Positions 1-8,500 of a stretch of 38,078 bases of DNA are shown piece by piece. A program made the position numbers and the translations under genes. The notes beneath the pieces are model-generated. The model was not told the DNA's origin, did no database searches, and saw nothing but the letters and a program-made list of their open reading frames with translations. This DNA comes from an uncultured Prevotella sp. (lineage in GTDB: Bacteria; Bacteroidota; Bacteroidia; Bacteroidales; Bacteroidaceae), in NCBI GenBank assembly GCA_900541575.1, contig UQKO01000019.1, forward strand, positions 1 to 38,078. The letters run 5' to 3'. Position 1 is the stretch's first letter; each line of letters starts with the position of its first letter.

Positions 1-323
1 GCAGAGCTACCACAGGCCTGTGGTAGACGTGAAAGTCTTCATTGAGAAACGGAATGGTCTAGGTTCTAGATTGATAATGACGAAGTTAGGAACACTTCGT
101 TCGCAGTTTATGAAATCCTCCGTTTACAAGAGGGAAAATTCCATCTATGCAGAGAGACGATTCTCGTTCCCTGAAATAAGACTGTATCTTCACGCAACAG
201 CCTTACGACAACATGAAAAATGAGAAAACATACGACATAAGGATAATACCAACTGGGAATATCCGCTGACCCATGGTTACGATTATCATACGGATTGAAT
301 AAAGAATGCTTACGGAATAGAAT
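1..323. other. Gene-poor left edge with a possible decayed reading frame
   Basis: I recognise no gene here. Positions 7-26 form a perfect 20-bp palindrome. One plus-strand frame is open from about position 20 to a stop at 221-223, then continues open in the same frame to a second stop near 297, ending in an aromatic-rich tail (WEYPLTHGYDYHTD). This could be the 3' part of a broken gene entering from outside the window, with one in-frame stop, or it could be chance. The window edge prevents a decision. Confidence 0.2.
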
Positions 324-366
324 AGGAACTGCCCCACAAGATTCAGCATCTTGCGGGGCAGTTCCT
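324..366 (-). terminator. Hairpin terminator after the PpiD/SurA-like gene
   Basis: Two 19-base arms (324-342 and 348-366) pair with one mismatch around a short loop, about 20 bases beyond the stop codon of the foldase gene. There is no clear T-run on the leftward side, so it may act as a 3' stabilising hairpin as well as, or instead of, a classical intrinsic terminator. Confidence 0.6.
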
Positions 367-387
367 ATAAATATTCTCTACGAGGGT

Positions 388-2580
388 TTAGAATTCGTAG
401 CGACGATCTGAAAGTTTTGCCTTATGAAGGATGAGATAGTTGAAAGCTGAAGAGTAAGCACGCTGACCACTAGTCTGTGCTACCTGAGCCATTTCTGCTG
501 CTACATCGAACTTATCGGCAGACTTACTCTGACTAGTAACCTTTACGATGTAGAGGGCGGCTGCACCTTGAACAAGACCAGAGACCTTGTTGACACCTGT
601 CTTGGCAATAGCGCCAGAGAGCTTGGGCTCAGGCACGTTGATGCCATTGACAGTAGTATAACCTGCCATAGTCTGATTGGTGAGCGAAGCGGTGATAGCT
701 CCTTTCAACTTCTGCATATCAGACAGGCTCTTTACATTCTTAGCCATTGCAAGCGCCTTTTCGGCCTTCTTCTGCTGCTTAACCACTTGAGTGAGGAATT
801 CTTTCACGTCCTTGTTATCCCAAGGTAGATAACCTTTCTTGTTAGCAGCTGTTACGCATACCACGAGGAGGTGGTCACCATTGCGTCCGCATTCATAAAG
901 TTTAGAAACGTCACCCGCCTTAGCTTCGTCGAAAATCCAGCGAGCGCAGTCCTTAGCACCGCTACCACCGATACGAGCGGGAATCATATTCTGCATGGGA
1001 GAATAACCAGGGAGGTCGGTCACGGCATAGCCATTCTTGGCTGCATTCTTCTCAATAGAAGCGGCATCCTTATTCTGAGCAAGGAAGCGGTTGAAGCGGC
1101 TAAGCTCGTCTTCGTAAGTTTTCTTAGAGAAGTTGAGAGGACATTTCACAACGGCAACGTTGTATTTTGTCTCCACTTTCTTACGATCAAGCACCTGCAC
1201 TACGGCTGCACCCTGCTCGTTAGAAATGATTTGTGCACTACCTGCGCCAATCTTGTTGAGCTGAGAGAGGTAAGAAGCCGTTTCGTCGTTCATACCGAAC
1301 TGCTCGTACTGATTAGAGGTGAGCCAGATTGAGTCGGAACGCTGACCATACTTTTTAGCTAGTTCTGCGAAAGAAGCACCTGCATTAAGTGCGCCGAGAA
1401 TTGAATCGACCTGTGCTTTGCGCTCTGCAGGATCACTCTTAGTAGAAGCAATCTGACGATAAAGGATAGAGTCGGGAGCTTGCTCCTTCGAAATGAGTTT
1501 AAGCGTATTGATAGTGTTATCCTGTGCATTGTAGTAAGCAGGCTTTACGCTACCCACTGCCATAGAGTCGAGCTGAGCGGCAATGTCGGGATAGCTTTGG
1601 AAAGCGTTCTTACTGAGAGCGAGGTTACTATACTGAAGTTCAGAGTTAGAGGTGCGAACCACATTGGCCACGTCTGAACCATTCTGGAGCTGCTGTTGAA
1701 AACCTTGTACCTTCTTCATAAGATCGGCACGGTCAGTAGCACTAGCCACAACATTGACATCTACTACCTTTAGGTCGCGAGTTTCAACGGGAGAATAGAA
1801 GTTGTCCTTAAATTCTTCATAAGCAGCCTTGAGGTCTTCATCATTCACCTGAATGTCTTTATCGCTGATAGTGCTATAAGGGAGTGCGGCCACTTCGGCA
1901 TTTTTCTGAATGGTGCGTTCATCGAAATTTTCCTTAGCTGCGATGGGGTTGGACACGAAGCCCATAGCAAAGAGCATGTTGTACTTGTTAGAAAGCAATT
2001 CGTTGCGGAGTTGCTTTTCTGAGAAGTCCCATACGTTCTTGATCATCTGCACCTGTTCGATGGCTTCGCTCTGTTGGCTCTTTTGTGCATCGGCAAGATA
2101 CTTGTTATAGTTCTTGAGAAAATCTTGGAGCTGTGCTAGATCGAAACCGCCTTGTGCATTGCGGAATATACCCGCTACAGCTTGGAGGCTCTGAGCTGTA
2201 CCTTCACGAAGGGCTTCCTGCACTTCGCCATCGGTAACAAAGATGCCGAGCTTATCACACTCATGAGAGATAACGGTGTTCTGTACGAACTGCTGCCATA
2301 CTTGCTCACGGATTTGCTCTGTCTGCTGGTCAGAGAGTGTGGGATCCTGACCCTGCATCTGCATTTGCATCTTAACTACATTGCTCTGTTCGTCTACCAT
2401 GCTTTGGAAGTCGTGGATAGAGAGCTTTTCGCCATAAACCTCGCCTACTATGTTTCTGTCTGCATTGGAAGTGGTCTCCAACGAGCGAAAGAACTCTTCG
2501 GCAATGAAAGCAAAGAGGGCAAGACCCAAGACGCCTACGAGGAAGGCTCCTTTGCTTCTGATTTTTTGTAATGCTGCCAT
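388..2580 (-). CDS. PpiD/SurA-like periplasmic peptidylprolyl isomerase
   Basis: This is a 730-residue membrane-anchored foldase. A single N-terminal transmembrane segment (about residues 11-31, GAFLVGVLGLALFAFIAEEFF) leaves the rest in the periplasm, the PpiD topology. Residues about 40-220 form a SurA-type helical chaperone region rich in Gln. A parvulin-type rotamase region is expected around residues 365-470, where ILYRQIA, GASFAELAKKYGQRSDS and the following stretch resemble PpiC repeats. The length fits the 700-720-residue Bacteroidota 'peptidylprolyl isomerase' family. Its role would be folding of exported and outer membrane proteins. It is downstream of lptC and an outer membrane barrel gene on the same strand, but a 244-base gap carries its own promoter-like box. 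Catalytic activity of the parvulin domain cannot be judged from the sequence alone. Confidence 0.85.
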   Translation of the reverse strand: MAALQKIRSKGAFLVGVLGLALFAFIAEEFFRSLETTSNADRNIVGEVYGEKLSIHDFQSMVDEQSNVVKMQMQMQGQDPTLSDQQTEQIREQVWQQFVQNTVISHECDKLGIFVTDGEVQEALREGTAQSLQAVAGIFRNAQGGFDLAQLQDFLKNYNKYLADAQKSQQSEAIEQVQMIKNVWDFSEKQLRNELLSNKYNMLFAMGFVSNPIAAKENFDERTIQKNAEVAALPYSTISDKDIQVNDEDLKAAYEEFKDNFYSPVETRDLKVVDVNVVASATDRADLMKKVQGFQQQLQNGSDVANVVRTSNSELQYSNLALSKNAFQSYPDIAAQLDSMAVGSVKPAYYNAQDNTINTLKLISKEQAPDSILYRQIASTKSDPAERKAQVDSILGALNAGASFAELAKKYGQRSDSIWLTSNQYEQFGMNDETASYLSQLNKIGAGSAQIISNEQGAAVVQVLDRKKVETKYNVAVVKCPLNFSKKTYEDELSRFNRFLAQNKDAASIEKNAAKNGYAVTDLPGYSPMQNMIPARIGGSGAKDCARWIFDEAKAGDVSKLYECGRNGDHLLVVCVTAANKKGYLPWDNKDVKEFLTQVVKQQKKAEKALAMAKNVKSLSDMQKLKGAITASLTNQTMAGYTTVNGINVPEPKLSGAIAKTGVNKVSGLVQGAAALYIVKVTSQSKSADKFDVAAEMAQVAQTSGQRAYSSAFNYLILHKAKLSDRRYEF

Positions 2581-2721
2581 TTAATTGTTTATTATTTATT
2601 GTTTTTATTATGCTGAAGTAAGAAGTTTGGAAAAACACCGCGAGTGTTTTCCAAGCTAGGCCAGAATGCGTTTACGCCCTTGCAAATAAGTAGGAAAGGG
2701 CAGGAATCAGCCTATTTCGTG

Positions 2722-2729
2722 CAAAGTTA
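2722..2729 (-). promoter_or_regulatory. -7 box upstream of the foldase gene
   Basis: On the minus strand this reads TAACTTTG followed by C, a match to the Bacteroidota -7 element TAnnTTTG. No good TTTG -33 box lies 19-21 bases upstream. It is about 140 bases before the foldase start, in the 244-base non-coding stretch between lptC and that gene. I see nothing else in that gap. Confidence 0.45.
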
Positions 2730-2824
2730 AAGAAAAAAACGTACTTGATGGCTTGTTAATGCTTTTATTTTTAACACATTAGCGCTCTACGCCATTACAT
2801 AAGGCCGTTTGCTGCCAGAAAGTA

Positions 2825-3595
2825 CTATTTTTTTCTTTGCACGGGAGAGGATGCTTCGTTTTCTGTGTGCTTTGTTTTAGGTCTACTCACGGGACCTTCG
2901 CGCTGTGGTTGTGCTGTGGAATCTGCCTTTTCGCCATTTGCGCCTGAAGTGGCGGGTGATGCGGAAGCATCGCCTATATCGCCCATGGGCATAAAGCCGC
3001 GCGATTGTTTCACGTGATACTGCGTAGGCCGTCCATTGCGCATGGTGGCTCGAAACCAACTACCCTCTATCTCCTGATTGGGCTGACGGAGGGTGGAATG
3101 CACGTTGCTCCACAGTTCGCCCGATTGTGTATCGTAGAAGAGCAGTTCTGTGCGAACGCGCGTTTGCGAGGTGTGGTCGTCAAGTTTTACGTGGCCCACG
3201 AGTTTCCACAACCGCTGATTGTAGAACCATGCGCTATCGGCTTCGAAGCGGAGGTCTACCTTAAACTTATTGTCATAGCGCTCGACGAAGATGCCTTGAC
3301 GAAACTCCCAACGAGGTGGTTTGGTCTTGTCGAAAATGCGCCATTCTTCGGCTATAATCTTATAGCGTATCACGCCCGAATCGGTGATAAGCTTGGATAC
3401 ACCACGCGTCACCATCACAGGCAACGAATCGCGATTGGTCACCCTTCCGCCCATTGGTGGGGCATCGTTGGTGCAAGCCAGGGGGAGTAGCAACAGCACA
3501 AACAGCAGGGGCTTATACAGGCCTCTGCTGCAACATTCGTTCCATAGCCTTGAGAGGCTATGACGGATAAAAGTGATGTGTGTGCTAGAATTCAT
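2825..3595 (-). CDS. lptC: LptC-family LPS export protein
   Basis: This 256-residue lipoprotein-like protein matches the Bacteroidota LptC (LPS export ABC transporter periplasmic protein) pattern. LptC links the inner membrane LptBFG extractor to the periplasmic LptA bridge for lipopolysaccharide transport. A hydrophobic segment at about residues 28-41 ends in a lipobox-like LPLAC, suggesting an acylated Cys. The core follows: SGVIRYKIIAEEWRIFD, WEFRQGIFVERYD, and alternating beta strands to about residue 200. The last 50 residues are a low-complexity Pro/Ser/Lys-rich tail. The first 27 residues before the hydrophobic segment are long, so translation could begin further in, though no other Met lies before the lipobox. 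It begins 7 bases after the preceding barrel gene, so they are surely cotranscribed. Confidence 0.82.
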   Translation of the reverse strand: MNSSTHITFIRHSLSRLWNECCSRGLYKPLLFVLLLLPLACTNDAPPMGGRVTNRDSLPVMVTRGVSKLITDSGVIRYKIIAEEWRIFDKTKPPRWEFRQGIFVERYDNKFKVDLRFEADSAWFYNQRLWKLVGHVKLDDHTSQTRVRTELLFYDTQSGELWSNVHSTLRQPNQEIEGSWFRATMRNGRPTQYHVKQSRGFMPMGDIGDASASPATSGANGEKADSTAQPQREGPVSRPKTKHTENEASSPVQRKK

Positions 3596-3602
3596 ATAAG
3601 CA

Positions 3603-4916
3603 TTACTCAGCCTTCCACTTCATAAACCAACGTTCGTTGAAGGTCAGACCTATACTCAATCGGAGGTAGCGTTCCTTCACCATGCCGGATATTTTGGGAG
3701 TTACCTGTTCGTACTGAGCAGAGAAATTTATGAATGTGCGATTGTTATAACGATTGACGATGGGCAAGGCCACACCGAGACTAGCTTGAAAATCTTTGGG
3801 TCCATCCTGTCCGTCGACCTTTATATAAGGAGTAGAGAAGGCAAGACCTGCACGATAGCGCACGTGTTGACGCCAACGAACGCCACCATCATTGGGAATG
3901 TATTCCACACCGAGGCTCACCTTGTGCATATCGGAGAAATATCCCTTCTGAGCTTGGTATTCAGGCTTATTACCTGCTACACGCACCACCGTGGGCGACT
4001 TCACGCTGCTCCATTTCTGGAAAGTATAGTCAGCACCAAGGCGGAGGGACTTTTTATATGTCCATGTCAGACCCACACCCACTGTATGGGGAAGTTGGTA
4101 AGCATTGCGACACACAGCAGTATCACCGCTCACCACGAGACTAGAAGAGTTGAGGGATTGATTGTAATAATAGGCGCTTCTATTGATATCGTGACCAAGG
4201 CCATAGACAAGACCGAGCGTGAGGCTATTTTTCTTATTCAATCGTTGTTCGTACTGAACACCCACATCAAACTTATACGTGCGAATGTCGGCATTATACA
4301 TCTGTCGATTGCTATAACCCTCTGAGGGCGTCATCACGGAAGTGTGTGTGAGGTCGCCCCAAAGATAGCCCGCGTTGAAACCTACAGAAAGTGGCTTTAC
4401 AGGCGCCCAACCTATACCTGCGTATACCTCGTGGAGTCCGCCATCACCCGAATAAGTAGTAGTCTGAGTGCGCGGCGTAAGATTAGATCCCGATATATTC
4501 TGCGTATACGACGATTCATACCCAATGGTACTGAAAGGCACAAGTCCGATTGAAAGGCCAAGCCGTGGAGCCATGCGTAGACCAGCCGTAACGTAGTCAA
4601 TGGAGGTATTTTTTGCATTTGTCTTCACGCCTTGCTGCGAGAAGTTGCCGTTTTGCAAGGATACACCAAAATCGAAGAGCATCGACAGAGAGTCAATAGC
4701 TGCATACGAGGCAGGGTTCTTCGTATTAAGTTCCGCTCCATAGCGCATACCATAGGCAGTGCCACTCATGCCCTTATTAAATGCATTCCCGCCATCACTG
4801 AGAAGGCCTAGGCCATAGCGCGAATAGGGAGAGTTGCTACCATTGGTCTGAGCCAACGCGCAGAGGGGCATCACAGCAAGCACTGCTGAGGCCATATATT
4901 TGTGGAATATTGTCAT
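3603..4916 (-). CDS. Outer membrane beta-barrel protein (unnamed family)
   Basis: A 437-residue exported protein with a signal peptide (MTIFHKYMASAVLAVMPLCALAQ). Alternating-residue amphipathic strands run throughout and it ends close to an aromatic residue (NERWFMKWKAE). An N-terminal motif (NSPYSRYGLGLL) is common in Bacteroidota outer membrane proteins next to lptC. It most resembles FadL/porin-like barrels of unknown substrate; no specific function can be assigned. I chose the start at 4916 rather than 8 codons upstream because it opens the signal peptide directly and forms an ATGA overlap with the coaX stop codon, indicating translational coupling. The conserved neighbourhood coaX - barrel - lptC - foldase suggests a role in cell envelope assembly. 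Confidence 0.75.
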   Translation of the reverse strand: MTIFHKYMASAVLAVMPLCALAQTNGSNSPYSRYGLGLLSDGGNAFNKGMSGTAYGMRYGAELNTKNPASYAAIDSLSMLFDFGVSLQNGNFSQQGVKTNAKNTSIDYVTAGLRMAPRLGLSIGLVPFSTIGYESSYTQNISGSNLTPRTQTTTYSGDGGLHEVYAGIGWAPVKPLSVGFNAGYLWGDLTHTSVMTPSEGYSNRQMYNADIRTYKFDVGVQYEQRLNKKNSLTLGLVYGLGHDINRSAYYYNQSLNSSSLVVSGDTAVCRNAYQLPHTVGVGLTWTYKKSLRLGADYTFQKWSSVKSPTVVRVAGNKPEYQAQKGYFSDMHKVSLGVEYIPNDGGVRWRQHVRYRAGLAFSTPYIKVDGQDGPKDFQASLGVALPIVNRYNNRTFINFSAQYEQVTPKISGMVKERYLRLSIGLTFNERWFMKWKAE

Positions 4917-5632
4917 CGTCTTTGATACTCTAGGATGCAATTAAGCCCAATTTCCACAAGGGCATCATTGCGTTCAACTTCATATTCTTGTGCAAAACGG
5001 TAGCCGTTTCCACCAGTGAGAAACACGCGGGCGTCGGCATGCTGCTGCCGCATATCGCGTATGTAGCTTTTTATTTCATAGTCCATTCCTCGAATCACGC
5101 CCGTACGAATGGCTTGTTGCGTATTGCGTCCGATGAACGGTGCTTCGCCTTCAGCCGACACAAGTGGAAGGCGTGCAGTCTGTTCGTGGAGCGCACGCAG
5201 GCGCATGCCCATTCCGAGAGATATATTGCCTCCGAGATAATGGCCTGAGGCACTCACGTAGTCGTAAGTAATACACGTTCCTGCATCTACTATCAGCAAG
5301 TCGTGACCAGGACAACAATAAGCAGCCCCTACTGCAGCGGCTAATCGATCGGCACCGAGCGTCTCGGGCGTAAGATAGTCGCAGATGAGAGGGGTCGCAG
5401 TTTCGCCTGTCACATGGAATACTTCGGGCACCATATGCTTGATAGCTTCGTCCACTTCGGGGCGAGCTTTTCCTACCGAGGAGTATGCGCAGGCATCTAT
5501 ATCAAACTCTTCTACTATCATGGCAATACCATCTTCAAGGTTAGCGTTTAGGCGCTTTCGTAGCACCATTTCACCATCCTTAAACACGGCTGCCTTCGCC
5601 GTTGAGTTACCGATGTCTACTATTAAATTCAT
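4913..5632 (-). CDS. coaX: Type III pantothenate kinase
   Basis: A 239-residue CoaX, which phosphorylates pantothenate to 4'-phosphopantothenate, the first step of coenzyme A synthesis. The visible ASKHA-fold motifs are an N-terminal phosphate-binding DIGNST, a GADRLAAAVGA motif, DAGTCITYDYV, GGNISLGMGMR, and a late FLTGGNG. Type III enzymes are not feedback-inhibited by CoA and need a monovalent cation. The start is placed at 5632 (MNLIVDIGNST) because family members begin there, and the promoter's expected transcription start (about 5648) leaves too little room for the ATG at 5650. The stop overlaps the next gene by ATGA. coaE, the last enzyme of the same pathway, is 1.5 kb upstream in the same cluster. 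Confidence 0.93.
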   Translation of the reverse strand: MNLIVDIGNSTAKAAVFKDGEMVLRKRLNANLEDGIAMIVEEFDIDACAYSSVGKARPEVDEAIKHMVPEVFHVTGETATPLICDYLTPETLGADRLAAAVGAAYCCPGHDLLIVDAGTCITYDYVSASGHYLGGNISLGMGMRLRALHEQTARLPLVSAEGEAPFIGRNTQQAIRTGVIRGMDYEIKSYIRDMRQQHADARVFLTGGNGYRFAQEYEVERNDALVEIGLNCILEYQRR

Positions 5633-5654
5633 ATTAGGTGTCAAAATCAAGGGG

Positions 5655-5685
5655 CAAAGTTAGTGCAAGGCGAGAGAAGAGCAAA
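5655..5685 (-). promoter_or_regulatory. Promoter of coaX, inside a repeat
   Basis: On the minus strand there is a TTTG -33 box (5682-5685), a 19-base spacer and TAACTTTG as -7 box (5655-5662). This fits the Bacteroidota primary sigma consensus closely. Both boxes lie within the hairpin repeat described separately. Confidence 0.72.
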
Positions 5686-5770
5686 ATAAAAGACGAAGTT
5701 TTTTAATTTTGCTCTGCCGAGCCGAAGCCTAACTTGGCGAAGCAAAGGAGTGCAAGGCGAGAGAAGAGCC
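5655..5770. repeat. Promoter-bearing hairpin repeat, copy 1 (full plus partial)
   Basis: It starts with the coaX promoter, then carries a 10-bp inverted repeat (5678-5687 with 5706-5715) around an AAAGACGAAGTTTTTT-type centre, then a GCCTAACTTGGCGAAG tail. A second partial copy of the beginning (GTGCAAGGCGAGAGAAGAGC) follows at about 5751-5770. Other copies lie near 6353, 9961, 10056 and 15984. Confidence 0.7.
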
Positions 5771-5795
5771 GCGAAACGAAAGAACACACATTACA

Positions 5796-5846
5796 CAAAA
5801 AAGACTTGGCACAGAGATGTAAGAGACATCTTCCCATGCCAAGTCT
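5796..5846 (-). terminator. Intrinsic terminator of the DUF5606 gene
   Basis: Arms AGACTTGGCA and TGCCAAGTCT pair (5802-5811 with 5837-5846), with an inner AGATGT/ACATCT stem. On the minus strand the hairpin is followed by a run of six T. It lies 27 bases past the stop codon of the DUF5606 gene, a convincing Rho-independent terminator. Confidence 0.85.
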
Positions 5847-5872
5847 GAATATGAAATTGAGAAATCGGCTAA

Positions 5873-6289
5873 TTATGCTTCGGCCTTTTCATTCTTCTCA
5901 ACAAACTGAGTATAACCTCCGTTCACGAGAATATTGTACCACTGAATAAGTTTCCTAATGTCAGAATCGTGTACGCGGTCACGGTCATAGTCTGGGAGAA
6001 CGGCTGCCATAAAATCAGCAAGTTCGGCTTTAGAAGCCTTCTTGTAGTCGATAGAAGTGGTTTTACCCCCTTCTTTATCGGAGATGGCTTGGAATATTTC
6101 CATCAAGGGTTTGTCGTCCTCATTGGTGTACATTGATACATCGTTGAGCGATGTCACACGATCGCGAGCACCTGCGGGCAGGCGCTTTTTATCAGCCGAA
6201 ACGGTCTCGACAATAAGCATTCCACGACCTTGAGATACCAAACGGTAAAGGCCGGGCTTACCAGCGATTGCCAAAATAGTGTCTTGCAT
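5873..6289 (-). CDS. DUF5606 family protein
   Basis: This 138-residue protein matches the small Bacteroidota family I know as DUF5606. It starts with an Ile/Ala/Gly-rich strand motif (ILAIAGKPGLYRLV), continues with ETVSADKKRLPAGARDRVTSL, and has a helical second half (ADFMAAVLPDYDRDRVHDSDIRKLIQWYNIL). The N-terminal part looks like a small beta-barrel. There is no signal peptide or membrane segment, so it is cytoplasmic. Its biochemical function is unknown. It commonly sits beside coaE and nusB-yajC-ybbR in these genomes, as here. It has its own promoter inside a copy of the hairpin repeat and its own terminator, so it is a single-gene unit in this strain. Confidence 0.8.
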   Translation of the reverse strand: MQDTILAIAGKPGLYRLVSQGRGMLIVETVSADKKRLPAGARDRVTSLNDVSMYTNEDDKPLMEIFQAISDKEGGKTTSIDYKKASKAELADFMAAVLPDYDRDRVHDSDIRKLIQWYNILVNGGYTQFVEKNEKAEA

Positions 6290-6352
6290 TTGTTTATTTT
6301 ATTTAATTAGATACTGTTTTGATAATTACCCTTCTAAGGAAAGAGATATATG

Positions 6353-6383
6353 CAAAGTTAGTGCAAGGCGAGAGAAGAGCAAA
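6353..6383 (-). promoter_or_regulatory. Promoter of the DUF5606 gene, inside a repeat
   Basis: On the minus strand there is a TTTG -33 box (6380-6383), a 19-base spacer and TAACTTTG as -7 box (6353-6360). The arrangement and sequence match the coaX promoter because both are carried by the same repeat. The expected start of transcription is about 55 bases before the start codon. Confidence 0.7.
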
Positions 6384-6405
6384 ATAAAAGACGAAGTTTT
6401 TTACG
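6353..6405. repeat. Promoter-bearing hairpin repeat, copy 2 (truncated)
   Basis: This is identical to copy 1 from the promoter box through the AAAGACGAAGTTTTTT centre (6353-6402). It then diverges, and the second hairpin arm is only loosely kept (GATTTTGCTTATTCG at about 6414). Confidence 0.65.
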
Positions 6406-6462
6406 CAAACTTCCGATTTTGCTTATTCGTCAGAGAATGCACCTTCATACAATTCCTCTTCT

Positions 6463-7155
6463 TCACTCGTTCAGCAACACTGCATCGGCCAATTTCATCT
6501 TATCTTCCTCAAGCATTTGGAGGGCTACCCACTGACGGGCTTTCGTAACAGAAATATGGTCGCGCTGCATAATACGCGAAAGCTGCGTGGCCGTAGATAC
6601 GTGAACTAGTACGGCTTTTTCCACCAATGCACGAAAACCCGACTCGAAGAGCAAAGCGCACTCCATAAACGCAACCTGCCCCACGGGTATCTGCTGGAGC
6701 TGATGCAACGTGATTTCGCGGTTAGCCGAGATGGAAGGAAATGATGCTTTGAGGGAACTCGTCTCGACGGTAGGAACAGATGCCATGCTCTGACAAAAAT
6801 CAACATAAGCCTCTGCTACACGTGGGTGTACAATCGCATTGACACGCGCTGCATATTCCGTACCTTGACAGAGATAGGCACGAAGTACGGGTTTCAATAG
6901 CTCACCTTCTGTATCATAGAGCTCTTTCCCCACTAAGGCAGTGAGCTCACGACGCACGGTGGGATGAACACGAATGATATGCTTCGCCACTTCGTCGCAG
7001 TAGAACACACGATGTCCCGCTTGTTCGAGCAGATGGCAGATGTAACTCTTGCCACTTCCTATTCCACCCGTGATGCCTATGCGTAGGGGCAATGAGTGAG
7101 AGGTGGTAAGCTGACGAGCCAAGAGGTTAATCGCTATCGGAATCGGTTTCATCAT
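6463..7155 (-). CDS. coaE: Dephospho-CoA kinase
   Basis: A 230-residue P-loop kinase that phosphorylates the 3'-hydroxyl of dephospho-CoA to give coenzyme A. The Walker A motif GITGGIGSGKS lies at about residues 28-38. It is followed by the family's CDEVAKHI segment, HPxVRREL, and IVHPRVAEAY; the lid/substrate region FMECALLFESGF follows. The start is set at 7155, giving a 22-25-residue extension before the P-loop and a 29-base overlap with the end of ybbR. A later start (e.g. a non-ATG codon nearer the P-loop) cannot be excluded. The C-terminus is normal. The cluster nusB-yajC-ybbR-coaE is conserved in Bacteroidota. Confidence 0.93.
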   Translation of the reverse strand: MMKPIPIAINLLARQLTTSHSLPLRIGITGGIGSGKSYICHLLEQAGHRVFYCDEVAKHIIRVHPTVRRELTALVGKELYDTEGELLKPVLRAYLCQGTEYAARVNAIVHPRVAEAYVDFCQSMASVPTVETSSLKASFPSISANREITLHQLQQIPVGQVAFMECALLFESGFRALVEKAVLVHVSTATQLSRIMQRDHISVTKARQWVALQMLEEDKMKLADAVLLNE

Positions 7156-8164
7156 CGGATATTTCTTCTATAATATATTCCACATCTTGCGGAGAGATGC
7201 GCACATGGGTCACCCCCGTAGGAATCGTCTTGAGAGAGAGATGACAGAGGTTGGTGCGATTCTTGAGCAAATCTTCATAATTGACCACAAGCACGAAGTT
7301 GTCGCGCGTGATGTTGCGATATTGTCCCATGCCCACTTGGAACGTGACATTGACCATAGCGGGGAAAGTGCGAAGTTGCTTTGATGCAGGGAAGTTGACT
7401 TGCTGCACAGGCACTTGCACAGTTTTTTCCACTAGTCGGTCTATACAATAGGTCACATCAATTGTGGAAGGCACGAACTTAGCACCGCGCACACGCTGGA
7501 ATCCCCTACTCACACGCGTACTATCAGTAAGGTTGCGCAGGTTCTGAGGCAGAGTGTAGGCAGCCGTGATGGTGTCGAGAATTTCTTTCGAGGCATATAC
7601 CGTAACGGAGTCGTGATTACACAGAACATCCGCTAGAGAGAATAATCGGCCCGCTGTAACGCTACCCTGGATAACTACGGGTACTCGCTTGCAAAGTCCA
7701 AAATTGTAGTAGAAATCTATGGTCTCAGGCTTCATGGAGAGCATCTGCGTGCTGGCTAGAAGTTGCGAGGCTATCTGCCGCGTGAGTTCATTGCCTTGAA
7801 TAGTGACATACCCCGTACCATTGGCATAAGTTTCAAAGTCTACCACGACAGGTTTAAACTTTCGGGTATATCTATAGGCAAACAACACGCTTCCCTTATC
7901 GCGAAGAGTTACGTGAACGTTTTCGGGCAAATCAGTGGTGATCACCACATTGCTAGGCACACCTTTGAGCTCGAGAGGCACCAAGAACTCTTCTTCATAG
8001 GTCTCACCTAATGCTTGGAAAAGCCAAAATGTGGTACTTAGGGCTAGGAAGAAAAGGAAGATGAACGTCTGCCTGTTCCACATCCACGAAATCCATTTGC
8101 GCTGTAGCAATCGTCGGCCGCGATGTCCACGCAAACTTGGTTTGGAAGGTATATTGATAGCCAT
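7127..8164 (-). CDS. YbbR-domain membrane protein (CdaR-like)
   Basis: A 345-residue protein with a positively charged N-terminus, one transmembrane segment (about residues 30-50, FIFLFFLALSTTFWLFQAL), and an extracytoplasmic region of repeated YbbR domains. These are beta-rich modules with lines such as VPLELKGVPSNVVITTDLPENVHVTLRDKG. In Firmicutes the YbbR protein CdaR regulates the diadenylate cyclase CdaA. In Bacteroidota the gene instead sits between yajC and coaE and its role is not settled. I chose 8164 (MAINIPSKPSLRG) over the longer frame to 8242 because that frame's upstream part overlaps a strong hairpin. The C-terminus is acidic (DDETDSDSD). Confidence 0.82.
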   Translation of the reverse strand: MAINIPSKPSLRGHRGRRLLQRKWISWMWNRQTFIFLFFLALSTTFWLFQALGETYEEEFLVPLELKGVPSNVVITTDLPENVHVTLRDKGSVLFAYRYTRKFKPVVVDFETYANGTGYVTIQGNELTRQIASQLLASTQMLSMKPETIDFYYNFGLCKRVPVVIQGSVTAGRLFSLADVLCNHDSVTVYASKEILDTITAAYTLPQNLRNLTDSTRVSRGFQRVRGAKFVPSTIDVTYCIDRLVEKTVQVPVQQVNFPASKQLRTFPAMVNVTFQVGMGQYRNITRDNFVLVVNYEDLLKNRTNLCHLSLKTIPTGVTHVRISPQDVEYIIEEISDDETDSDSD

Positions 8165-8235
8165 GATTTGTCGAGAATATTTAAGGAGAAGAAGGAGAAA
8201 TGAACTTTCAGCTTGCCTGCTCAGTTTGCTCTGCT

Positions 8236-8274
8236 CAGCCAATACCGGGGACGCGTCGTCCTCGGTATTGGCTG
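8236..8274 (-). repeat. Strong hairpin between yajC and ybbR
   Basis: An 18-bp stem with one G/T wobble closes a 3-base loop (arms 8236-8253 and 8257-8274). It lies in the 336-base gap between yajC and ybbR and could attenuate or process the operon transcript. A degenerate copy of one arm (CAGTATTGACTGA) follows at about 8286-8298. No T-run is present, so it is not a standard terminator. Confidence 0.6.
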
Positions 8275-8332
8275 AAATAGTCCCCCAGTATTGACTGAAG
8301 GACTTATCGCAGAACGCCCTTTATTGAAAAGC

Positions 8333-8470
8333 GATAAGAGCTTATAAGCAGACATGTGACATGGCAAGGCTACCCCTGCTCGCACACTACCCTACCCCAC
8401 ACCCGCACCCTCGAAAGTGAGAGGAAGGAATACCAAGCATAGAGTAGTCTTCGGCTTATAAGCTCTTATC
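8333..8470. repeat. 138-bp element with perfect 17-bp inverted ends
   Basis: The ends GATAAGAGCTTATAAGC (8333-8349) and its exact reverse complement (8454-8470) enclose about 104 bases with no reading frame. The shape is that of a small non-autonomous mobile element or a large stem-loop in the yajC-ybbR spacer. I see no clear target-site duplication. Confidence 0.5.
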
Positions 8471-8500
8471 AAAAAGTCAGTAAGAAAATGGATGCTCTGC

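Noticed and set aside
5734..5949. Small basic protein between coaX and the DUF5606 gene
   Set aside because: It reads through repeat sequence, the terminator hairpin and the 3' end of the DUF5606 gene on the opposite strand.
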